Source of the DNA: Desulfobacterales bacterium
GTDB taxonomy: Bacteria > Desulfobacterota > DSM-4660 > Desulfatiglandales > B25-G16
Length of the DNA stretch: 12,923 bases
Assembly: GCA_013375385.1 (NCBI GenBank)
Contig: JABXJY010000049.1
Coordinates: 1-12,923 of the forward strand
Reading direction: 5' to 3'
A program made the position numbers and the translations under genes. The notes under the pieces are model-generated. The model did not search any database, was not told the DNA's origin, and saw only the letters and a list, made by a program, of their open reading frames with translations. Positions 1 to 6,760 of the stretch are shown here, piece after piece (position 1 is the stretch's first letter; each line of letters opens with the position of its first letter).

Positions 1-814
1 ATCCCTATCTTTGTGGACAACGGCCTTCTGAGAAGAGGGGAAGGGGAGAGGGTTAGAGGTGTATTCAAACGCCATTTTCGGATGAATTTCAGATCCATCA
101 ATGCCAGAAAAAGGTTCTTGGAACCACTGAGGGGGGTTGTAGATCCTGAAACGAAAAGGAAGATAATAGGAAGGACCTTCATCAGGATATTTGAGGATGA
201 GGCCTCAAAGATCAAGGGAAGTTGGCTTTCTGGCACAGGGAACCCTCTATCCAGACCTGATTGAATCCAGATCCTCCTTTGGAGGGCCATCAGCGGTTAT
301 CAAATCCCATCATAATGTTGGGGGCCTTCCCAAAAAGATTCGCCTGAGGCTCATCGAGCCCTTGAGACATCTCTTTAAGGACGAGGTCAGGCTTTTGGGT
401 AAAGAGCTTGGTCTGCCTGATGACATCATTTATCGCCATCCCTTCCCAGGACCTGGGCTGGCAGTAAGGATTATTGGCGAGGTTACCGCAAGACGTCTCT
501 CAATCCTGCGACAGCCAGATGATATTCTGATAACAGAAATCAAGAAAAGCAATCATTACCAAAGACTGTGGCAGTCTTTCGCCATCCTTTTACCCCTGAA
601 AAGTGTGGGGATCATGGGGGATAGGCGGACATATGAACATATTGTGGTCATCAGGGCTGTAAACAGCCTTGATGTTATGACTGCAGATTGGGCCAGGCTT
701 CCTCATTCTCTCCTGGTGAGGATTTCAAACAGGATTATCAATGAGGTCAGGGGTGTTAACAGGGCAGTCTATGATATCAGCTCAAAACCCCCAAGCACTA
801 TCGAATGGGAGTAA
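1..814 (+). pseudogene. guaA: guaA (GMP synthase, glutamine-hydrolysing), 3' part, frameshifted
   Basis: GMP synthase converts XMP to GMP with ATP and glutamine. The window opens inside the ATP-pyrophosphatase domain: frame 1 reads IPIFVDNGLLRRGEGERV and later TKRKIIGRTFIRIFEDEA. Frame 2 then continues with VGFLAQGTLYPDLIES, IKSHHNVGGLP, the dimerisation-domain hallmark RHPFPGPGLAVRI, and the typical C-terminus ISSKPPSTIEWE. The frame changes at the GGG run 216-218; deleting one G restores ...KIKEVGFLAQG..., the expected family sequence, so this is a single-base insertion. The glutaminase domain and the start lie left of the window. A usually invariant Gly in the GMTADW motif is Val here. Whether this is real decay or a sequencing/assembly error cannot be decided from one copy; guaA is usually needed unless guanine is salvaged. 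The gene converges with the minus-strand unit that ends at 860. Confidence 0.88.
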
Positions 815-859
815 GGAACTTCTGCCTGTGGGAAGTCGAAGTTGATACGGAGTATGGAT

Positions 860-2104
860 TCATCTCTTCGGACCAAAGATAAACTCTCCTATATGGGTAG
901 TAAGGGCGAGTTCTCTGGCTGCCGCAAACATCCGTTCCCTGTTTACAGGCTGCACGTGTTCTACAATCCACTCCCGGACTTTTCCCCCCGCAGGTAGTGA
1001 CTGCTTGTAGCTCATAAAATCAAGCGGCACATCGAGGGCATCTGCAACCATAGTCGCCAGCAGGGGCCAGATCTCACCGATATCGCCTACAACGGGGAGA
1101 CTGCCGGGAATCCTTGCAAACCCTGACATTTCCATCCGAAAAGGGATGCGCATAAGCTTGGTCTTGGGAAGGCCTTTGTGGACCGCATCGGTGACCGTCT
1201 TGGATCTGCGTTCCTGCATCCATGCCCTTTCCAGATTCGGATCCAGATCGATACGCACGATCTTCTTGTCGGCAAGGGAATAGGTCCATCCCTCTTCCCA
1301 GTCAGCCCATACACCGTGGCCCGTGAATCGTTCAAAGGGACCATCATGGACTTCCTGCGACAGGGCAAGGGCGGATTCGATAATCACATCCGCACTGTCC
1401 AGAAGCCTTGCAATGCGGTGGCACCGTTCTGAAATCGATAAGGAATCCCCGATAGCAAGTCCCACCTCTCCGCCTCCCACCAACTGGGGTACGGTTACCA
1501 GCACGGGAACATTGTGCTCGGCTCCGGCACCAATCATGGTAAGCCGGTCAGCTCCGCAGCCGGCCATCTGCTCAAAGGGGATGCCGCAGCGCTTTGCGAG
1601 TGCAAGGACGTCGCGCGCCAGCCTCTCTGTACGAAGTCCCGTGGGGTAGGCAATGTTTCCAGCGACCTTCATAATGGTGTTTCCTTTGGCCCGGCACATC
1701 CTCCTGTAAAGACCCATGTCGATGGGGATTTCACGCTGAAATTCCTCGATCCTTGCCTTGGAGAGGATGCTGACCTCAAAAACCCCGTCGGAGGGGAGTT
1801 TGTCTCGTTCAAATCCAAAGGCCACACCATCAAATCGTTTCACCTTTTCCAGGGTGCCGGCCATCTCATGATTGATTACTGCAGAACTAGTTGAGACACC
1901 ATCGATGATTTCCTTGTGGATGAGTTCTGCGATAAGGGTGGTCACCCCCTCATGCAGATTCGGGCCACTGCCCACCACGGCCACCACCTTGCCTCCTTTC
2001 TCCTTGGCCTTAACGATCACTTCAGTGGCTCGCTTGAGCCTCATTTTAGCCCTTGCTGGAAGGCTGGTGTACATACTTTCAATGGCTCTTCGATCAATTG
2101 TCAT
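860..2104 (-). CDS. conserved protein of unknown function downstream of waaA
   Basis: This 414-residue soluble protein has no signal peptide or membrane segment, and I do not recognise its family with certainty. Residues 37-54 form a beta-strand/Gly-rich turn (KVVAVVGSGPNLHEG) like the start of a Rossmann-type nucleotide-binding fold. It is followed by a helix and a strand with IDGVSTSSAVINHEM (68-81). A second Gly-rich block lies at 181-220 (AGCGADRLTMIGAG, then PQLVGGGEVGLAIGD). The layout distantly recalls deoxyhypusine-synthase-like or ornithine-cyclodeaminase-type NAD-binding proteins, but that is only a pattern impression. The ATG at 2104-2102 is preceded by a good Shine-Dalgarno (AGAGGAAGT, 2119-2111, minus strand). 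It starts 50 nt after the waaA stop with no terminator between, so co-transcription with waaA is likely. Confidence 0.8.
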   Translation of the reverse strand: MTIDRRAIESMYTSLPARAKMRLKRATEVIVKAKEKGGKVVAVVGSGPNLHEGVTTLIAELIHKEIIDGVSTSSAVINHEMAGTLEKVKRFDGVAFGFERDKLPSDGVFEVSILSKARIEEFQREIPIDMGLYRRMCRAKGNTIMKVAGNIAYPTGLRTERLARDVLALAKRCGIPFEQMAGCGADRLTMIGAGAEHNVPVLVTVPQLVGGGEVGLAIGDSLSISERCHRIARLLDSADVIIESALALSQEVHDGPFERFTGHGVWADWEEGWTYSLADKKIVRIDLDPNLERAWMQERRSKTVTDAVHKGLPKTKLMRIPFRMEMSGFARIPGSLPVVGDIGEIWPLLATMVADALDVPLDFMSYKQSLPAGGKVREWIVEHVQPVNRERMFAAARELALTTHIGEFIFGPKR

Positions 2105-2154
2105 GAGCCAACTTCCTCTAATGTATTACTCCAGACTACCGCGCGGCCAAAGTT

Positions 2155-3450
2155 TCAGACTAATCCCGCTATCACCTTGGCGTGTTTTTCCGCAGCATTC
2201 TGATTCCTTATGACGGCCTCCCGCGCTCGGGCGCCGCAGGTTTTTAAGGCATCAGGATGTCTGAGAAACCAGATTGCCTTTTCGGCCAACATTTCAGGGC
2301 TTGAAATAGGTATGCCCGCACACACGTTCTCTAACAATGCCTTGGCATCCAGAAAGTCCTCCATAGAGGGGCCGTAAAGGACGGCTTTCCCCCAAACCGC
2401 TGCTTCCAGGGGATTCTGCCCCCCCAGCGGCACCAGGCTTGCTCCACAAAACACGATGGTTGCAACACTATAAAGCTTAAAGAGTTCTCCAAAGGTATTC
2501 AGAATGACGACCGGCTCTGTCCTTCTTGTCTTACCGCTATCTAGTTCGCTCCGGAGCTGATACCGAAAGCCACGCCTTTCAAGCAGGGATCCAATCTCGG
2601 GTGTTCGCTCAATGTGCCTGGGGGAAATGATCAGGACCGTGTCGGGGAATTCTCTCACGATTTTTTCATAGGCATCCAGGACCATTGCCTCCTCTCCTTC
2701 TCGTGTGCTGCCTGCCACAAAGACCGGATGTGAGGCTTCGAGGTTCAAGATCTGCCGCATTTCCGTTTCCATGGCAGGCTCTGCAAGGTTCACGAGGAGG
2801 TCGTATTTTGCGTTGCCGTTTATCTCGATTTTCTCTGGATCAGCTCCCATCGCCCTGATACGGGCCGCATCTTCTTCCAATACCATGCTGAATGCATCGA
2901 CATTTCTTAAGACTTCACGAAAAAAGGGGCGGAGCTTGAGATAGCCTCCCATCGATCTCACAGAGATCCGACCATTAACCAGGGTGATTTTGATTCCCAT
3001 CCGCCGCGCCTCGGTAAGCCACGCAGGCCATATTTCAGTCTCCATAAAAACGAGAACATCCGGGTGCACACGGGAAAGTGCCTTGCGTACTGAACCAATA
3101 AAATCGATTGGTGCATACACGACGGGAATATCTTCTCCGAAGGTCTCCGCTGCAAGTTCGCGGCCGTGCTTGGTGGTCGTTGAAACCATGACCGAGCACC
3201 CTGGCAGGATCTGCTTGAGAGCCTTAATGATGGGGGCAGCCACCTTGACCTCCCCCAGGGACACGGCGTGAATCCACACTCGGGGCGATCCCGAAAGGGT
3301 TTGTGCAAGTTTTGGGGATACGTGCCCTAGGCGTTCTTTCAGGTTTTCGCCGTGTCGTCCACTCAGGCGGGTATAGACCCAGAAGGGCGGGAGACAAGAC
3401 AGGAACAGGCCGCCGGCAAGGAAAGTATATACTCCATAAAGAATATTCAT
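2155..3450 (-). CDS. waaA: 3-deoxy-D-manno-octulosonic acid (Kdo) transferase
   Basis: WaaA (KdtA) transfers Kdo from CMP-Kdo to lipid IVA at the inner face of the cytoplasmic membrane, an essential step in LPS inner-core assembly. The 431-residue length is typical. An N-terminal hydrophobic anchor (residues 3-26) is followed by the N-terminal GT-B lobe with HAVSLGEVKVA (61-71, Glu67 being the expected catalytic-base position) and the METEIWP motif (136-142). The C-terminal lobe carries VAGSTREGEE and the nucleotide-binding signature GASLVPLGGQNPLEAA. The ATG at 3450-3448 has no clear Shine-Dalgarno, so the start is chosen by family length and the complete membrane anchor. It is the first gene of a minus-strand unit and is divergent from the sigma-54-controlled cluster. 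It shows that the host makes LPS. Confidence 0.95.
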   Translation of the reverse strand: MNILYGVYTFLAGGLFLSCLPPFWVYTRLSGRHGENLKERLGHVSPKLAQTLSGSPRVWIHAVSLGEVKVAAPIIKALKQILPGCSVMVSTTTKHGRELAAETFGEDIPVVYAPIDFIGSVRKALSRVHPDVLVFMETEIWPAWLTEARRMGIKITLVNGRISVRSMGGYLKLRPFFREVLRNVDAFSMVLEEDAARIRAMGADPEKIEINGNAKYDLLVNLAEPAMETEMRQILNLEASHPVFVAGSTREGEEAMVLDAYEKIVREFPDTVLIISPRHIERTPEIGSLLERRGFRYQLRSELDSGKTRRTEPVVILNTFGELFKLYSVATIVFCGASLVPLGGQNPLEAAVWGKAVLYGPSMEDFLDAKALLENVCAGIPISSPEMLAEKAIWFLRHPDALKTCGARAREAVIRNQNAAEKHAKVIAGLV

Positions 3451-3530
3451 GGCTTGATCGTAGGCTGCATTTTAGTAAGGTTATTGTGTCATTGGGAAAG
3501 TGCGGGTAAAACTATCACAAATCTATATTC

Positions 3531-3553
3531 GGCACAACGTTTTTCCGTGTGCC
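3531..3553. repeat. inverted repeat GGCACA/TGTGCC between divergent promoters
   Basis: GGCACA (3531-3536) and TGTGCC (3548-3553) are perfect complements. With a bulged A (3537) the stem extends by two pairs (CG 3538-3539 with CG 3546-3547) around a T-rich hexaloop. No U-tract follows on either strand, so it does not look like a terminator. It lies about 80 nt upstream of the waaA start and about 225 nt upstream of the predicted sigma-54 start. It could be an operator; this is only an inference from position and symmetry. Confidence 0.4.
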
Positions 3554-3590
3554 TTCTTGTCTAATGCTTGCAGCCGAAAACTACAAATTT

Positions 3591-3615
3591 TTTACACATC
3601 GCCTAACTGTGTAAA
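3591..3615. promoter_or_regulatory. palindromic candidate activator site (TTTACACA-N9-TGTGTAAA)
   Basis: A perfect 8-bp inverted repeat with a 9-nt spacer: TTTACACA at 3591-3598 and TGTGTAAA at 3608-3615. Outer symmetry continues loosely (CTACA 3581-3585 with TGTAG 3629-3633, T-run against A-run). Its centre is about 165 nt upstream of the predicted sigma-54 transcription start. That is the distance expected for an upstream activator sequence bound by a dimeric enhancer-binding protein. No enhancer-binding protein gene is in the window, so the partner is unknown. Confidence 0.5.
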
Positions 3616-3743
3616 CTTTACCAAAAAATGTAGAAAAATTCCTTGCGTTTGCGTAATTTTTTTCCTACTACTATAACTATTTTTTGACTTAGTATGCAAT
3701 AACGACTTGAAATTTATTACAAAAATGTGAGTTTTGATCCAGC

Positions 3744-3759
3744 TGGCATGCTTCTTGCT
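3744..3759 (+). promoter_or_regulatory. sigma-54 (-24/-12) promoter
   Basis: TGGCATG-CTTC-TTGCT matches the RpoN consensus TGGCACG-N4-TTGCA/T at nearly every position. The invariant GG (3745-3746) and GC (3757-3758) are spaced exactly as required. Transcription would begin near 3770, about 55-95 nt before the two candidate start codons of the GlmU-like gene. This implies activator- and ATP-dependent transcription of the first gene, and perhaps of the whole hexosamine cluster. Confidence 0.82.
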
Positions 3760-3863
3760 AGGTGTATTATTTATGGGATTAAACTTGTATAAGGGAACAT
3801 CTTCCCATATTTTATGTTAATAGGATGCAAGCTGGCAGCACCGAGAGGCTGAGGATAGGTACT

Positions 3864-5159
3864 ATGTATTACCAAGACAGGCAAAAGATTCGGCTCCTCA
3901 TTGAAAAAGGGGTCAAGATTCCCAATCCGTTGACTGTTCATATCGGAGAGGAGGTGGATATAGAAAGGATTTCTGGTGATGGTGTAGTGATCTATGCCGG
4001 ATGTAGGATCTATGGCAAGAAAACCCTGATTATGTCCGGAACAAAACTGGGCTATGAAGGCCCTGTGACGATAGAGGATTGCCAGATTGGCCCCAATGTA
4101 GAACTCAAGGGCGGCTTCTTCCGTAATTCTGTATTTCTTGAAAAGGCCAATATGGGTTATGGGGCCCAGGTACGGGATGCCTGTATCTTAGAAGAGGAGG
4201 CCAACGGTGCTCATGTAGTTGGACTCAAGCACACCATTCTTTTCCCCTTTGTTACCTTGGGCAGTCTTATCAATTTTTGTGATTGCCTTATGGCAGGCGG
4301 CACAAGCCGCAGGAATCACAGCGAGGTAGGAAGCTCCTATATTCACTTCAATTACACCCCAAACCAGGATAAAGCAACCCCTTCCCTGATCGGTGATCTG
4401 CCGAGAGGGGTAATGCTTAACCAGAGTCCCATTTTCTTGGGAGGTCAGGGGGGGCTGGTTGGACCCTCTCGATTGGGGTATGGAACGGTTGTAGCTGCTG
4501 GGGTCATTTATCGGGGAGATTGCCCTGAAGGCGGCAAGCTCTTGATTGATGGAAGGGTGAAAAAGGCGGATTCGCTTTTTTATCCGGGGCTCTATTGGAA
4601 TATTGCAAGACGTACATTAAATAATATAAATTATATTGCAAACCTCATAGCGCTCAGGCAGTGGTATCTGGATGTCCGTTTCCAATTCTTCCAAGACGAC
4701 TTCATGTGCCAGGAATTGTATGGGGGGGCATTGGAAAAACTGGATATGGCCATTAATGAGAGAATAAAGTGGCTCAAGATTCTGGCCCACAAGATGCCCC
4801 AATCTGCCGAGCTCTATCAAAAGATTGAGAAAGGAGAAGACGCCCAAAAGTTAGTAAATCAGAAAAAAGAACTGTTTGATAAGTGGCAAGAGATAGAGGG
4901 TATTCTTTATTCTTTTCGAGAGCATATGGGTGAGGTATCTGCGAGGGATGTCTTTCTGGAAACGGTAGCTCAGGTGCGAGAGAAAAAGGGCAACGATTAT
5001 ATTAAGGTCATTCAGGATTTGCCTAAGAAATGGGGTGCTGAGGGAACCACGTGGCTACAAGGTATTGTGGATGAAATAAATAAGAGAGTTATAGAAAAGA
5101 TCCCTTCTTTTAAAGACCAAGCCTGCGCCACCATTTCCAAGAATAGACCACAACATTGA
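3864..5159 (+). CDS. GlmU-acetyltransferase-like left-handed beta-helix protein
   Basis: About 431 residues from the ATG at 3864. Residues 15-210 are a left-handed parallel beta-helix of irregular hexapeptide repeats, resembling the C-terminal acetyltransferase half of GlmU, which acetylates glucosamine-1-P with acetyl-CoA. Catalytic-type features are visible: RRNHSEVG with His152 at the place of the GlmU active-site His, then NYTPNQDKATPSLIGD, which parallels the GlmU NYDG...K...IGD segment with the same Asn-to-Lys spacing (Asn163, Lys169). The His-Asn spacing is about one helix coil shorter than in GlmU. The N-terminal uridylyltransferase domain is absent. Residues ~235-431 are a charged alpha-helical extension I do not recognise. 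The ATG at 3864 has GAGG 9 nt upstream; an in-frame ATG at 3825 would add 13 residues but has poor SD spacing. It follows the sigma-54 promoter and leads the cluster. Acetyltransferase activity is likely but unproven. Confidence 0.82.
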   Translation: MYYQDRQKIRLLIEKGVKIPNPLTVHIGEEVDIERISGDGVVIYAGCRIYGKKTLIMSGTKLGYEGPVTIEDCQIGPNVELKGGFFRNSVFLEKANMGYGAQVRDACILEEEANGAHVVGLKHTILFPFVTLGSLINFCDCLMAGGTSRRNHSEVGSSYIHFNYTPNQDKATPSLIGDLPRGVMLNQSPIFLGGQGGLVGPSRLGYGTVVAAGVIYRGDCPEGGKLLIDGRVKKADSLFYPGLYWNIARRTLNNINYIANLIALRQWYLDVRFQFFQDDFMCQELYGGALEKLDMAINERIKWLKILAHKMPQSAELYQKIEKGEDAQKLVNQKKELFDKWQEIEGILYSFREHMGEVSARDVFLETVAQVREKKGNDYIKVIQDLPKKWGAEGTTWLQGIVDEINKRVIEKIPSFKDQACATISKNRPQH

Positions 5160-5239
5160 TGTCTTGAACAGGATAGCCATATTTGGTATTGAATTCTGTG
5201 GAAATGCTTACACCTTCAGATATAAAAACTATAAAAAAG

Positions 5240-5268
5240 TTGACATAATTCAAAGTCTCTATTATATA
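5240..5268 (+). promoter_or_regulatory. sigma-70-like promoter for the glmM leader
   Basis: A consensus -35 TTGACA (5240-5245) is followed after 17 nt by TATATA (5263-5268), a partial match to TATAAT within an AT-rich stretch. Transcription would start near 5275, a few nt before the ANTAR-type RNA leader. A similar arrangement (CTGACA-17-TATTAG) precedes the second leader at 12654, which supports both. Confidence 0.65.
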
Positions 5269-5279
5269 GTTCGTGAAGA

Positions 5280-5316
5280 ATAATACAAGGGCGTATTATA
5301 CAAAGACAAAGGAGTC
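5280..5316 (+). promoter_or_regulatory. ANTAR-type dual-hairpin antiterminator RNA, copy 1 (glmM leader)
   Basis: Hairpin P1 is a 7-bp stem, ATAATAC (5280-5286) with GTATTAT (5293-5299), closing the hexaloop AAGGGC. Hairpin P2 is a short stem, GAC (5305-5307) with GTC (5314-5316), closing the hexaloop AAAGGA. Both loops have A at position 1 and G at position 4, the recognition rule known for ANTAR-domain targets such as the NasR, AmiR and EutV leaders. The 3' arm of P2 shares its last base with the terminator stem that follows, so P2 and the full terminator compete. P2 is weak alone and would need the protein to stabilise it. The GAF-ANTAR protein at 11940-12650 is the obvious binding partner. 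Confidence 0.85.
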
Positions 5317-5354
5317 CACAACATCTCAGCGGTGAGATGGCTGTGGCTTTTTTT
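5316..5354 (+). terminator. intrinsic terminator in the glmM leader (attenuator)
   Basis: Stem CCACA (5316-5320) with TGTGG (5342-5346), a small internal loop, then CATCTCA (5322-5328) with TGAGATG (5333-5339) around GCGG, followed by seven T (5348-5354). It lies only 31 nt before the glmM start codon and downstream of the promoter, so it is placed to stop transcription before glmM unless the upstream P2 hairpin is stabilised. This is attenuation, not the end of the preceding gene, although it may also stop read-through from the GlmU-like gene. Confidence 0.88.
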
Positions 5355-5385
5355 ATATAAAAGATTTATTGAAAGGAGAAAAGAA

Positions 5386-6735
5386 ATGGGAGAGTTGTTT
5401 GGTACCGATGGGGTGAGAGGTGTAGCAAATGAATACCCGATGACTGCAGAGATGGCCTTAAATATTGGCAGGGCAACCGCCCATCTGTTTAAGCGGAAAG
5501 GTCATGTCCCCAGGATCATTATCGGAAAAGACACTCGCATCTCCGGATACATGCTTGAAAATGCTCTGGTTTCAGGGATCTGTTCTATGGGGGTAGATGC
5601 TCTTTTGGTAGGGCCCCTACCTACACCAGGAATTGCCTTTGCAACCAATAGCATGAGGGCTGATGCTGGTATTGTGATATCTGCCTCCCACAACCCCTTT
5701 CAGGATAATGGAATTAAGATATTCTCTAGCGAGGGCTTCAAGCTCCCTGATGAAAAGGAACTCGAGATAGAAAAACTAATATTTTCAAATAAAATGCAAA
5801 CCTTGCATCCATCACCCAATGAACTGGGTAAGGCCTATCGGATAGATGACGCCAGAGGTCGGTACATTGTCTTTCTAAAAAATACCTTTCCCAAGGACTA
5901 TACCCTGGAAGGGACCAAGGTTGTCCTGGACTGTGCCCATGGGGCTACCTATAGGGTAGCACCCGATACCTTTTTTGAGTTAGGAGCAGATGTCACCTCT
6001 CTTTTTAATGAGCCCAATGGGGAGAATATCAACGCACAATGTGGATCCCAGCACCCGGAAACCCTGGCAGAAGAGGTAGTCAAAAGGAGGGCAGATGTTG
6101 GATTTGCTTTTGATGGTGATGGTGACCGTCTTATCACTGTTGATGAAAAGGGCTCTGTTCTAACAGGAGATCAAATCATGGCCGTCTGTGCTAAAGAGAT
6201 GAAAAAGGAAGGTAAACTGAATAAGGATCTGGTTGTATGTACGGTTATGAGTAACATCGGCTTTAGTATCGCCTTAAAAAAACTTGGTATCGAACAGGTA
6301 GTGACCAAGGTCGGTGATAGATATGTATTAGAAGAGATGCAGGAAAAGGGGGCCTCAATTGGCGGTGAGGAGTCAGGACATGTAATCTTCTTAGACCATC
6401 ACACCACGGGTGATGGGATTATTACCGCTTTGCAGGTTCTGGCTGCCATGAAAAAGGCCCAAAAACCCTTATCTGAACTCGCGCAAGTTATGAAGGTGTT
6501 TCCCCAAAAACTCATTAATGTGGACGTAAAGACCAAGCCTGAACTATCTACCATTCCTGAGATAAGTCAAGTTATCAAAGACATTGAAGAGCAACTGGCT
6601 GATACTGGGAGGGTTTTGGTTCGGTATTCAGGAACACAGAACATGTGCCGGGTGATGGTTGAGGGGCCTACGCGCGAAGATACTGAGAACTACTGTAAAC
6701 AGATTGCTGATGTGCTACGGGAAAAACTCAGTTGA
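5386..6735 (+). CDS. glmM: phosphoglucosamine mutase
   Basis: GlmM interconverts glucosamine-6-P and glucosamine-1-P in the cytoplasm on the way to UDP-GlcNAc. The 449-residue protein has the four domains of the alpha-D-phosphohexomutase family. It starts MGELFGTDGVRG. The phosphoserine loop VISASHNP carries Ser101, the Mg-binding loop DGDGDR carries Asp243, Asp245 and Asp247, and the sugar-binding loop GGEESGH is at 326-332. The phosphate-binding loop near the C-terminus reads RYSGTQ (413-418) instead of the usual RPSGTE. The ATG at 5386 is chosen because AAGGAG (5373-5378) lies 7 nt upstream and it gives the family N-terminus; the longer GTG start at 5332 lies inside the terminator hairpin. 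It sits directly behind the ANTAR-type leader, and the next gene follows after 25 nt. Confidence 0.96.
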   Translation: MGELFGTDGVRGVANEYPMTAEMALNIGRATAHLFKRKGHVPRIIIGKDTRISGYMLENALVSGICSMGVDALLVGPLPTPGIAFATNSMRADAGIVISASHNPFQDNGIKIFSSEGFKLPDEKELEIEKLIFSNKMQTLHPSPNELGKAYRIDDARGRYIVFLKNTFPKDYTLEGTKVVLDCAHGATYRVAPDTFFELGADVTSLFNEPNGENINAQCGSQHPETLAEEVVKRRADVGFAFDGDGDRLITVDEKGSVLTGDQIMAVCAKEMKKEGKLNKDLVVCTVMSNIGFSIALKKLGIEQVVTKVGDRYVLEEMQEKGASIGGEESGHVIFLDHHTTGDGIITALQVLAAMKKAQKPLSELAQVMKVFPQKLINVDVKTKPELSTIPEISQVIKDIEEQLADTGRVLVRYSGTQNMCRVMVEGPTREDTENYCKQIADVLREKLS

Positions 6736-6760
6736 TTAAACCATAACAGGAGGTACTGCT

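Larger units (their letters stand above)
3451..3863. other. AT-rich divergent intergenic control region
   Basis: This ~410-nt stretch separates the divergently transcribed waaA and the GlmU-like gene, and I find no credible coding sequence in it. It is markedly AT-rich at 3575-3735. It holds, left to right, an imperfect 8-bp hairpin (3531-3553), a perfect 8-bp inverted repeat with 9-nt spacer (3591-3615), a -24/-12 promoter (3744-3759), and a small GGGAA-catc-TTCCC hairpin (3793-3806) in the presumed 5' UTR. I could not identify a convincing sigma-70 promoter for waaA on the minus strand. Confidence 0.7.

Noticed and set aside
815..859. Hairpin AACTTC/GAAGTT between the convergent guaA and minus-strand genes as a bidirectional terminator
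   Set aside because: The stem is only 6 bp and neither strand has a U-tract.
1178..2213. Plus-strand ORFs of 84-126 residues across 1178-2213
   Set aside because: They are opposite-strand shadows of the minus-strand gene at 860-2104; no SD and no recognisable protein features.
3447..3470. Seven-codon minus-strand ORF whose TGA overlaps the waaA ATG, a possible leader peptide
   Set aside because: It has no Shine-Dalgarno, and such short overlaps are common by chance.
3825..3863. Upstream ATG at 3825 for the GlmU-like gene
   Set aside because: AGG abuts the codon, so SD spacing is wrong, and the 13 extra residues look non-conserved; ATG 3864 is preferred, although 3825 cannot be excluded.
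5280..5354. Leader copies as a metabolite riboswitch or a mobile repeat (MITE)
   Set aside because: The small hexaloop hairpins with A1/G4 fit ANTAR targets better than any aptamer I know. The copies differ with compensatory changes and lack terminal inverted repeats or target duplications.
5332..5385. N-terminal extension of GlmM starting at GTG 5332
   Set aside because: It would begin inside the terminator hairpin and has no SD; the ATG at 5386 has AAGGAG 7 nt upstream and gives the family N-terminus MGELFGTDGVRG.
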